A DNA stretch of 12,542 bases from an uncultured Porphyromonadaceae bacterium. Its GTDB lineage: Bacteria; Bacteroidota; Bacteroidia; Bacteroidales; Muribaculaceae. A model generated the notes under the pieces. It worked only from the letters and a program-made list of their open reading frames with translations, was not told the origin of the DNA and did no database searches. Positions 6,169-12,542 of this stretch are shown here, in pieces. The position numbers were made by a program, and so were the translations under genes. Position 1 is the stretch's first letter; every line of letters starts with the position of its first letter. The stretch covers positions 1-12,542 of the forward strand of contig CAJJOX010000042.1 in NCBI GenBank assembly GCA_905193485.1, in the 5' to 3' direction.

Positions 6169-7344
6169 ATGAGCGAACAATACGATTTCAGCGATATAGC
6201 TCCGATTGACGATTGTGATTTCCAGTCGAAAATGAGCCAATTGGTGCTTGAACCCGGATTTGAGCATGCCGTGCGGTTCGTGATGCCCGATGTGGATTAC
6301 CCCGAATTTGCCGATCAACTGAGGTCTGTAAAAGATAAGTCGACATTTCAGCGTCAGGTGATGTTCCCGTTCCTTAAAATGCTTGAGGCCAAGACCACCG
6401 ACGGAATCACTTGCGACGGAATGGAAACCGTTGACCGCGACAAGGCTTATACATTCCTGTCTAATCACCGAGACATCGTGCTTGATGCGTCATTTCTCAA
6501 TCTTTGTCTGCTCACCAACGACCGCAATACTTCAGAGGTGGCTATCGGAAGCAACCTCCTGATTTATGATTGGATCACGGATCTTGTAAAACTCAATAAA
6601 AGCTTCATCGTTAAACGCAACATCCAGCGCACCAAGGCACTGGAAGCCGCGCGTCAGTTGTCGGCCTATATTCACAATACTATCTCGGTAAAGCACGAAA
6701 GCGTGTGGATCGCACAGCGTGAAGGACGTGCCAAAGACTCCAATGATCTCACTCAGGAGAGCCTTATGAAAATGCTTGCTCTCGACGGTGATGGCGGTTT
6801 TGTCGATAATCTGTTGGATATAAATGTGCTTCCGCTTTCAATATCATATGAGTATGATCCTAACGACTATCTGAAAGCCCGTGAATTTCTGCTCAAACGC
6901 CTTGACCCGGGATATAAGAAGTCGCAGCACGACGACTTGCTCAGTATGGAAACCGGGTTGCTTAAAAACAAAGGACGCGTTCATTTCCATTTTTGCGGAT
7001 GCATTAATGACGCTTTGCGTAGCGTTGACACATCATTGCCTAAAGTCGAGATTGTAAAATCTGTCTGTCACATAATCGACCGAGCCATTCATGCCGGCTA
7101 CCGGATTTATCCTATCAACTATGTGGCTTACGACAGACTCCATGGCGATGGCAAACGTTTCGCTTCAATGTACACCGACCGTCAGTCGCGGGATATCGAA
7201 GATTATATTGAATCTCAGCTCGCCAAAGTGGATTTGCCGGATGTTTCCAGGCTCGATCTCGATTACATGCGTGAGATGATGTATGTGATGTATGCCAATC
7301 CATTGCGCAACAAGCTCGAGGCAGATAAACAGATCCCCTTATGA
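6169..7344 (+). CDS. PlsB/PlsC-like glycerolipid acyltransferase
   Basis: A 391-residue protein resembling glycerol-3-phosphate/1-acylglycerol-3-phosphate acyltransferases, which load fatty acyl groups onto glycerol phosphate in phospholipid synthesis. The motif blocks occur in the right order: SNHRDIVLD at 98-106 (block I), AIGSNLLIYDWITDLVKLNK at 125-144 followed by SFIVKRN (block II), SVWIAQREGRAKD at 178-190 (block III, like VEGGRSR of PlsB), and INVLPLSISYE at 218-228 (block IV). Block I reads His100-X5-Asp106, one residue longer than the usual HX4D. No transmembrane segment is obvious, so it is probably a peripheral membrane protein. The ATG at 6169 is chosen over an upstream in-frame TTG at 6133: it gives the natural MSEQYDF start and a 65-base leader. 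It overlaps the next gene by ATGA. Confidence 0.8.
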   Translation: MSEQYDFSDIAPIDDCDFQSKMSQLVLEPGFEHAVRFVMPDVDYPEFADQLRSVKDKSTFQRQVMFPFLKMLEAKTTDGITCDGMETVDRDKAYTFLSNHRDIVLDASFLNLCLLTNDRNTSEVAIGSNLLIYDWITDLVKLNKSFIVKRNIQRTKALEAARQLSAYIHNTISVKHESVWIAQREGRAKDSNDLTQESLMKMLALDGDGGFVDNLLDINVLPLSISYEYDPNDYLKAREFLLKRLDPGYKKSQHDDLLSMETGLLKNKGRVHFHFCGCINDALRSVDTSLPKVEIVKSVCHIIDRAIHAGYRIYPINYVAYDRLHGDGKRFASMYTDRQSRDIEDYIESQLAKVDLPDVSRLDLDYMREMMYVMYANPLRNKLEADKQIPL

Positions 7345-8525
7345 GATTGCCGATAGTCATGCTGGCTGTGTCGCTGCTGTGCACTCTGGCTGTTGACACA
7401 TATATTTTCATGGCGCTCCGGCGCCGTTGCAATGGCCGTTGGCCATCTATGTTGCAGCTTTTTTCTGCTGTTTCGCTCTATGCGCTTCTTGTCGTCGCGC
7501 TGTGTCTGCCTATGCGCACCGGTGAAGGATCCATGTTGCTCGTTAAAATGTGGCTTCTTTTCGGCTTCATGACCACTGTCGTCGCCAAATTGGTGTTTGT
7601 GCTCTTTGACGCTGTTTCATTGATTCCTACCCTGGCCGGATATAATCGTTGGAAATGGCTTACGTATGCAGGCTCCGCAGCGGGTGTCATGACATTCGCC
7701 GCATCGTGGTGGGGCGCGCTTGTCAATCGATTCAACATCGATACTGTTGACGTCGAGGTTGAAATAGCCGGTCTTCCGGCTTCATTCGACGGCTACCGCA
7801 TCGTGCAGATATCCGACTTGCATGTAGGTACATATGGCTCTGATGACTCGTATGTGCGGCATGTCGTCGAACATGTCAACTCGCTTCATCCCGATCTGAT
7901 CGTCTTTACCGGTGATATCGTCAACCGCCGCACTGACGAAATCAAACCGTTCATCAATGCGCTTTCCCGTTTGCAGGCCTCGGATGGCGTCTATTCCATT
8001 TTAGGAAATCACGACTATGGCGATTATTATGATTGGAATTCTGAAACGGAGAAACGGCAATCGTTGGAACAGCTTATTTCTATTCAACGCGATATGGGGT
8101 GGCGTCTGTTGCTGAACGACCATGTCGTCATTCATGCCGGTTCCGACAGTATCGCTCTGGTGGGAGTGGAGAATGTCGGAGATCCCCCATTTACGGTCTA
8201 TGGGGATCTGAAGTCGTCTTATCCCGATCTTTCCGATGATGTTACCAAGATATTGCTCACGCATAATCCTGCTCATTGGGATATGGAAGTAGCGGGTAAT
8301 GATTCCGTGAATGTGGCGCTCACTCTTTCGGGGCATACTCATGCCATGCAGATAAGGTTGCTCGGATTGTCGCCTGCCGCATGGCGATATGATCATTGGG
8401 GTGGCCTCTACGGTGATGGCGATGGTCGTCAGCTTTATGTCAATATCGGCATCGGCACAGTCGGATTGCCGATGCGTCTTGGCGCTATGCCGGAGGTGAC
8501 TGTGTTTACTCTAAAGCGGAAATGA
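7341..8525 (+). CDS. Membrane-anchored calcineurin-like metallophosphoesterase (YkuE/YaeI/LpxG-like)
   Basis: A 394-residue protein with four N-terminal membrane segments at about 2-26, 36-57, 66-93 and 105-125, followed by a metallophosphoesterase domain. All metal-site motifs are intact: ISDLH (Asp159, His161), TGDIVN (Asp192), GNHD (222-225), LLTHNP (His308) and GHTH (331-334). The ending, YVNIGIGTVGLPMRLG at 366-381 and PEVTVFTL, is typical of the YkuE/YaeI branch. Members of this broad group hydrolyse phosphodiesters or pyrophosphates, and the chlamydial relative LpxG is a lipid A pathway UDP-diacylglucosamine pyrophosphatase. The substrate here is unknown, but the membrane anchor and the upstream acyltransferase make a lipid substrate plausible. 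Start and stop overlap the neighbours by ATGA on both sides, which indicates translational coupling. Confidence 0.88.
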   Translation: MRLPIVMLAVSLLCTLAVDTYIFMALRRRCNGRWPSMLQLFSAVSLYALLVVALCLPMRTGEGSMLLVKMWLLFGFMTTVVAKLVFVLFDAVSLIPTLAGYNRWKWLTYAGSAAGVMTFAASWWGALVNRFNIDTVDVEVEIAGLPASFDGYRIVQISDLHVGTYGSDDSYVRHVVEHVNSLHPDLIVFTGDIVNRRTDEIKPFINALSRLQASDGVYSILGNHDYGDYYDWNSETEKRQSLEQLISIQRDMGWRLLLNDHVVIHAGSDSIALVGVENVGDPPFTVYGDLKSSYPDLSDDVTKILLTHNPAHWDMEVAGNDSVNVALTLSGHTHAMQIRLLGLSPAAWRYDHWGGLYGDGDGRQLYVNIGIGTVGLPMRLGAMPEVTVFTLKRK

Positions 8526-8917
8526 TGATGCATGCTAAGCCCGGCCTGAAGACATGTTATGTGAGTCTGGGCAGCAACTTGCCCGATGGCTACGGATATG
8601 TCATGCGGGCTATGGAATGGCTGCGTAATGTCATGGTGGTTGAACGATGCTCGGATATTTACACCACACCTTCCGTGAGTTTGGACGACGATTCGACGTA
8701 TTTTAATGCGGTAACTCGCTGTATCACAGATATGACGGCTTCGCAACTTGAACTTATGCTTAAGCAATATGAGTCTGAGTCCGGACGCAGGCGCGATGCG
8801 GATTGTCATTGCGTGGTGATTGACCTTGATCTTGTCGTTTTTGATGATGTCGTGCTCCGGCCGCGTGATGCTGCCCGCGATTATTTTCGCATTGGATTGT
8901 CACAGCTCGGCAATTAA
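8522..8917 (+). CDS. Diverged HPPK (FolK)-like protein
   Basis: A 131-residue protein related to 6-hydroxymethyl-7,8-dihydropterin pyrophosphokinase, the folate enzyme that transfers pyrophosphate from ATP. Matching features: CYVSLGSNLPDG at 12-23 (family LGSNLGD), YTTPSVSL at 47-54, YFNAV at 60-64, and IDLDLVVFDD at 100-109, where Asp101 and Asp103 match the two metal-binding aspartates. The family signature just before them, WGPR in E. coli, is CHCV here (95-98), so the conserved Trp and Arg are lost. The protein is also about 25 residues shorter than E. coli FolK at the C-terminus. It may be inactive, use another substrate, or be a divergent working FolK. It overlaps the phosphoesterase by ATGA. 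Two further Met codons follow the first directly. Confidence 0.7.
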   Translation: MMMHAKPGLKTCYVSLGSNLPDGYGYVMRAMEWLRNVMVVERCSDIYTTPSVSLDDDSTYFNAVTRCITDMTASQLELMLKQYESESGRRRDADCHCVVIDLDLVVFDDVVLRPRDAARDYFRIGLSQLGN

Positions 8918-8952
8918 TAGGTTATTGTCTGATTTTCTTTGATCAATGTATG

Positions 8953-11001
8953 TTATTTTGACTGTAACATCAGGTTGAACGGACGCTCCCGCATCATGAT
9001 GAATCCTTTTTTGAGAGCTTTACAGCGTTCGGCATAATGTTGCGCACGTCGTGGATGCAGGTCATAGGCAATCACAATGGTGTCGGGATTCAGAGCTTCG
9101 ACCACCTCTTCAATTTTATTTGTGAATCCGCGGCAAATCAACGCGTAATCGACATTGCCGATAGGGACGGCGGTATTGGAACTCAGGATGGCTATGGTCT
9201 TGTCGCCGAACTGGAGTTTGTCGCCATTCTTCCCATAGTGGATTCCTTTGGCGGTTGGGGTTGTGATTATGCGGATCGAGTCGATGTCACGGCGTCCCAT
9301 ATATTCGGCATACCGCATGTCGGCGCGCAGTTTTGATGCCATCGGTTCTACAGGTCGTGTCGTGATGATATCGAGTGTCGTGCCTCCGTCGTCGATCACT
9401 ATGTCGGTGCGATAGGTGGTGCGGGCAACGTAAAGTGTCGGATTATGTTCGGGTGTGGGTAAAAGTATGGCGATTGAGATTGTTGTTACTGCCATTGCGC
9501 CGAACATATATCCGAATATGCGGCGCCTACGGCTGATCCACAGATAGAGCATCGCCAGAATTACGGTGTAGAATGCCGCTATCCAAGCCGGCGGATAGAG
9601 GCGTCGCAAGGTCGCGCCCGGAAGCGAGGCGAAGAGGTCGGCCGTTGTGTCAAGCATGCCGTAGAGCAGGTTGATGATGTGGCATAGCCATCCCGGATCG
9701 AAGCCGGCAAACTCGCATATCGTCAGCAGCGCTATGCCGCCGAGCAATGGCGGCAACAGAAATGCGGCCACAATGTTGGTGAATATGAAATATGGCGGCA
9801 TGGTATGGAAATAGATGGCGGAGATGATGGCCGTGCCGAGGATGGCCGCTATTGACAGTGTGATATAAGACGAAAGGCGATAGAGCAATGTGCGGTCGCG
9901 TCGCACGGGATTGAGGATGTCGGCGAAAAGGATGATAGACAACACGGCAGCAAACGAAAGTTGAAAACCGATTTCATATAGGGCTGCCGGATCGAAAATA
10001 AGTATCAGCAGGGCGGCGGCGCAAAGCGAGTTGAAGGGGAATGTGCGCCGTTGCAATAGGCTGCCTGCAAGATAGATGGTGGTCATTATCACGGCGCGTG
10101 TGACCGATGGACCGAATCCTGTGACGGCTGCGTAGATCCATAGGAGTGCGATGATTGCGATTGTCACCCATTTGTGGTGTCCGGCCATCTTTACCGGCCA
10201 TAGCGCCAGTGATATGAGCATCGCTATCAGACCGACATGCAGTCCGCTGAGAGCCAGGATGTGCGATAGCCCGGAGGCCGAAAACCGTTGTCGCGTGTCA
10301 GGCGAAAGGTCATCGGAATTTCCGGTGAGGATTGTGTTGGCGAATTCTTTGGCTGGAGTGTCAAGCCCCGATGCATTGATTTTTTCGGTCAGTGTGGTGC
10401 GGAATCGTGTCAATGTGGCCATGATTCCTTTTGACGGTGTGAGGCTTATGAGGTTGTCGCCGGCCACAAATGCGCGAAATCTTATGCGTTTTTTGAGCAG
10501 AAACTGAGCCGGGTCGATTTCGTCGGGCAGATCGGTCACCGCTTTCACCGGCTCAATTTCGCATCGGAATGTCACGTCGTAACCCGGACGCAATGGATTT
10601 GCAAATGATGGCACGATGATCTGCACTTTCATCGGTCGGCAATCGGCGAGGGTTGAGGTGTCGGTTCCCGACTGCAGCAGTTCGACCGTGGCCGATTGCG
10701 AAGATTCATGTTCGCGCGCATTTATGATGCGTGCCCTGTAGGTTGTTTCAATCCCTGTAGTCGCAATAGGCTCATCCTGAGGCGACGTGATTAGGATATC
10801 TGCTGCTCCGAGAGCTGTAGCGGCAATCCACGCCGCGTAGAGATAATGCCGCGACAGCGCGGCGATAGCGGCGGCTATGGCAATGCCGGCCGTGACTATG
10901 ATGCTGCCTGTCAGATCGCCGAGCATTATTCCCGCGGCAAACGACGCGCACAGAGGCAGAAGAGGCATGGCGCCGAAGGGAATATGTGGCTTTCTTTCCA
11001 T
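8953..11001 (-). CDS. comEC: ComEC/Rec2 family DNA-uptake channel protein
   Basis: A large polytopic membrane protein of about 682 residues. ComEC forms the inner-membrane channel for single-stranded DNA in natural transformation. Domain order: N-terminal membrane helices (about 15-75), an OB-like DUF4131 region (about 85-190) and the competence domain, which opens with the diagnostic SGLSHILALSGLHVGLIAML near 243-262 and runs through several helices to about 510. The C-terminal region (about 520-680) starts like the usual metallo-beta-lactamase domain (TDIVIDDGG) but has no HxHxDH motif. The upstream aroE gene is on the same strand. I chose the ATG at 11001; an in-frame GTG at 11013 would overlap the aroE stop as GTGA and add four residues, and cannot be excluded. 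Natural competence is not shown by the presence of comEC alone. Confidence 0.88.
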   Translation of the reverse strand: MERKPHIPFGAMPLLPLCASFAAGIMLGDLTGSIIVTAGIAIAAAIAALSRHYLYAAWIAATALGAADILITSPQDEPIATTGIETTYRARIINAREHESSQSATVELLQSGTDTSTLADCRPMKVQIIVPSFANPLRPGYDVTFRCEIEPVKAVTDLPDEIDPAQFLLKKRIRFRAFVAGDNLISLTPSKGIMATLTRFRTTLTEKINASGLDTPAKEFANTILTGNSDDLSPDTRQRFSASGLSHILALSGLHVGLIAMLISLALWPVKMAGHHKWVTIAIIALLWIYAAVTGFGPSVTRAVIMTTIYLAGSLLQRRTFPFNSLCAAALLILIFDPAALYEIGFQLSFAAVLSIILFADILNPVRRDRTLLYRLSSYITLSIAAILGTAIISAIYFHTMPPYFIFTNIVAAFLLPPLLGGIALLTICEFAGFDPGWLCHIINLLYGMLDTTADLFASLPGATLRRLYPPAWIAAFYTVILAMLYLWISRRRRIFGYMFGAMAVTTISIAILLPTPEHNPTLYVARTTYRTDIVIDDGGTTLDIITTRPVEPMASKLRADMRYAEYMGRRDIDSIRIITTPTAKGIHYGKNGDKLQFGDKTIAILSSNTAVPIGNVDYALICRGFTNKIEEVVEALNPDTIVIAYDLHPRRAQHYAERCKALKKGFIMMRERPFNLMLQSK

Positions 11002-11009
11002 GTTTTCGT

Positions 11010-11792
11010 TCACCGGTCAGGTGTGTTCCAGATGCGCCAGGCGTCATTGGCCTGATTGTGGAGCATTCCTATGCCGCAGGCCACAATGGCGCCCCGGGCG
11101 GCACATTTCGTCATGAATAGTGTCATCGCGGGATTGTAGACCACATCGTAACATAGGTGTTTCTGTGTGATGGCCGAATAGTCGATCGGCGGGCATGTGT
11201 CGACGTTCGGATGCATGCCGAGCGGGGTCGTATTGACTATGATTGGTGTGCGGCTGATGATATCTGCCGTCAGTTCGGGGTAGGTGAGGGCGCCGTGATG
11301 AGCCGTGCGCGACACCGTGACCGGGTCGATGCCAAGCGATTTCAATCCGGCGACAACGGCTTTCGATGCTCCCCCCGTGCCAAGCACGAGTGCCTGCATC
11401 CCGGCATGGCGTGCAGGAATCAGACGGCTGATGTCGGCGGCAAATCCGCTTACGTCGGTGTTAAAGCCTTGAAGCCGTATTGTGCTGTCATGGTCGCGAG
11501 TTACTTTCACGACATTGACGGCTCCGATCTCTTTCGCTTGCGGAGTGATGTCGGTGAGCAGCGGCATCACGGCCTCTTTGTGCGGAATTGTGACGTTGAA
11601 TCCGCAAAGATCCGGATGGGTGGTTAGGATCTCGCGGAGTTTGTTTATGTCGGAGATCTCAAAGTTGAGATATTCTGCGTCGATGTTTTCTGCAGCAAAT
11701 TTCTCATTGAAAAAACGTTGTGAGAAGGAGTGCCCCAGCGGATAGCCCACGAGGCCATAAAGACGGTGTGCGGTTGATTGCTTGCTGTCCAT
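11010..11792 (-). CDS. aroE: Shikimate dehydrogenase
   Basis: A 260-residue enzyme that reduces 3-dehydroshikimate to shikimate with NADPH in aromatic amino acid and folate precursor synthesis. Substrate domain motifs: YGLVGYPLGHSFSQRFFN at 12-29, with the shikimate-binding serines, and GFNVTIPHKEA at 64-74, with catalytic Lys72. Asp113 in NTDVSG is the second catalytic residue. The NADP-binding Rossmann loop is VLGTGGASKAV at 137-147, followed by VNTTPLGM at 186-193 and the closing GIGMLHNQA with the conserved Gln247. The frame is open up to an ATG at 11822, but the promoter box at 11810-11817 lies inside that extension, so translation must begin at 11792. comEC follows with a gap of 8 bases or an overlap, so the two form an operon. 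Confidence 0.95.
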   Translation of the reverse strand: MDSKQSTAHRLYGLVGYPLGHSFSQRFFNEKFAAENIDAEYLNFEISDINKLREILTTHPDLCGFNVTIPHKEAVMPLLTDITPQAKEIGAVNVVKVTRDHDSTIRLQGFNTDVSGFAADISRLIPARHAGMQALVLGTGGASKAVVAGLKSLGIDPVTVSRTAHHGALTYPELTADIISRTPIIVNTTPLGMHPNVDTCPPIDYSAITQKHLCYDVVYNPAMTLFMTKCAARGAIVACGIGMLHNQANDAWRIWNTPDR

Positions 11793-11809
11793 AGCGGAGG
11801 TTTTATGCG

Positions 11810-11817
11810 CAAATATA
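11810..11817 (-). promoter_or_regulatory. Predicted aroE-comEC promoter (-7 box)
   Basis: The minus strand reads TATATTTG, an exact TAnnTTTG. Transcription would start near 11804, only about 12 bases before the ATG at 11792. The position of its expected -33 element overlaps the opposing box at 11840-11847. Confidence 0.6.
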
Positions 11818-11839
11818 ACCATTATTGATTAATAATAGC

Positions 11840-11847
11840 TAATTTTG
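11840..11847 (+). promoter_or_regulatory. Predicted promoter (-7 box) of the AmgK-like kinase gene
   Basis: TAATTTTG matches TAnnTTTG exactly. The expected transcription start, five to six bases downstream, falls at 11852-11853, which is the A of the ATG start codon. The transcript would be leaderless. The expected -33 region overlaps the aroE box at 11810-11817. Confidence 0.6.
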
Positions 11848-11852
11848 TGGCT

Positions 11853-12542
11853 ATGAATAAGCTCGAATCTCTTTATGAATCGGTGGCGGGCCGCGTGCCT
11901 GAGTCTGTTGTCCCATTGACCGGTGAAGGTTCCGGACGACGTTATTTTCGTTTGACAGGCAATTTTGACGTCGTAGGCACTATCGGCACATCATGCCGTG
12001 AAAATGAGGCTTTTATATATCTCTCTGATTTTTTTCGCTCTCACGGTCTTCCGGTGCCTGAGGTCTTGGCGGTTTCCGGTGACCGCATGTGTTATCTTCA
12101 GCAGGATGTCGGCGACACGTCACTCTATTCGCTTATTGCAGGATGCAATGGCGATTGGTCGGTCGTTGAACCCTCGCTTCACCGCGTGATGGATTTGTTG
12201 CCGCGTTTTCAGGTGTCGGTTTCGGACGGTTCGTTTGATGCTTCACGTTGTTATCCTCGTGCGGCCATGGACAGTCGTGCGGCGATGTGGGATCTCAACT
12301 ACTTCAAGTATTGTTTTCTAAAGTCGTCGGGTCTGGAATTTGATGAGGATAAGCTCGAAGATGATTTCCGTGTTCTTGCCGATATCGTCACCGACAATCC
12401 CGATCGGTTGCTGATGCTTCGCGATTGTCAGTCGCGAAACGTAATGATTAACGATGGAGATCCATATGTCATTGATTTCCAGGGAGCGCGTCTTGGTGAT
12501 GGACTTTACGATCTTGCTTCTTTTGTGTGGCAGGCGCGCGCC
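11853..12542 (+). CDS. APH/AmgK-like sugar or amino-sugar kinase, N-terminal 230 residues (3' end outside window)
   Basis: An open frame of 230 codons runs from the ATG at 11853 to the right edge without a stop. It is a small-molecule kinase of the aminoglycoside phosphotransferase fold. The N-terminal loop TGEGSGRRYFRL at 23-34 resembles the nucleotide-binding loop of AmgK-like kinases. The catalytic loop LRDCQSRNVMI at 189-199 has Asp191 and Asn196, and IDFQGARLGDGLYDLAS at 207-223 supplies the metal-binding Asp208. The QSRN and IDFQ wording matches AmgK, the MurNAc/GlcNAc anomeric kinase of cell-wall recycling, more closely than antibiotic-resistance enzymes, so I do not call it a resistance gene. 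The usual His before the catalytic Arg-Asp is Leu here. The next in-frame Met is residue 79, too late, so 11853 is the start. A MurU-like nucleotidyltransferase downstream would confirm the role. Confidence 0.82.
   Translation, partial: MNKLESLYESVAGRVPESVVPLTGEGSGRRYFRLTGNFDVVGTIGTSCRENEAFIYLSDFFRSHGLPVPEVLAVSGDRMCYLQQDVGDTSLYSLIAGCNGDWSVVEPSLHRVMDLLPRFQVSVSDGSFDASRCYPRAAMDSRAAMWDLNYFKYCFLKSSGLEFDEDKLEDDFRVLADIVTDNPDRLLMLRDCQSRNVMINDGDPYVIDFQGARLGDGLYDLASFVWQARA

Noticed and set aside
11157..11627. 156-codon open frame antisense to aroE
   Set aside because: Fully covered by aroE with intact catalytic residues; the Cys/Arg-rich product is typical of a shadow frame.
11793..11822. Longer aroE start at 11822
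   Set aside because: The predicted -7 box lies inside the extension, and the family N-terminus fits the ATG at 11792.
11853..12542. Aminoglycoside resistance gene
   Set aside because: The fold is shared, but the QSRN and IDFQ motifs fit AmgK-like sugar kinases, and the setting is housekeeping chromosome without mobile elements.
1..12542. Mobile element, phage, CRISPR or defence system
   Set aside because: No transposase, integrase, attachment-like repeats, CRISPR repeats or defence domains were seen on either strand.

Overview
The window looks like ordinary chromosome from a member of the Bacteroidota, most likely order Bacteroidales. A Muribaculaceae-like gut commensal is a reasonable guess from protein style and moderate GC, but it is a guess. 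The evidence: several intergenic regions carry the Bacteroidota -7 promoter element TAnnTTTG, most starts lack a clear Shine-Dalgarno sequence, and the proteins resemble Bacteroidales versions (the long omega subunit, a two-PASTA membrane protein, ComEC with a decayed C-terminal domain, an AmgK-like kinase). I see no tRNA, rRNA, insertion sequence, CRISPR array, phage gene or defence island. No gene-free stretch exceeds about 230 bases.

Layout. Left edge: the 3' end of folC (+) meets ridA (-) tail to tail. Leftward block 340-4020: bamD and rpoZ form one likely operon; rpsO has its own promoter, a leader hairpin and a terminator; a YihY/BrkB membrane protein and ridA form another likely operon. 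Between bamD and the next gene is a divergent promoter region. Rightward block 4176-8917: a PASTA membrane protein and an RluD-type pseudouridine synthase, then, behind the best promoter in the window, three genes joined by ATGA stop/start overlaps: a PlsB/PlsC-like acyltransferase, a membrane-anchored metallophosphoesterase and a diverged HPPK (FolK)-like protein. Leftward block 8953-11792: aroE followed by comEC. Right edge: a divergent rightward gene, 11853 to beyond the window, encoding an APH/AmgK-like kinase.

How they fit together. Most are housekeeping functions: outer-membrane assembly (BamD), transcription and translation (omega, S15, RluD), aromatic and folate metabolism (AroE, FolC, possibly the HPPK-like protein), metabolite repair (RidA), DNA uptake (ComEC) and envelope or lipid metabolism (PASTA protein, acyltransferase, phosphoesterase, sugar kinase). 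I found no convincing new multi-gene system. The points most worth a second look are the HPPK-like protein that has lost the family's Arg-rich signature, the colliding aroE/kinase promoters with a predicted leaderless kinase mRNA, the hairpin at the very 5' end of the rpsO transcript, the coupled acyltransferase/phosphoesterase/HPPK-like operon, and family-signature deviations in the acyltransferase, ComEC and the kinase.
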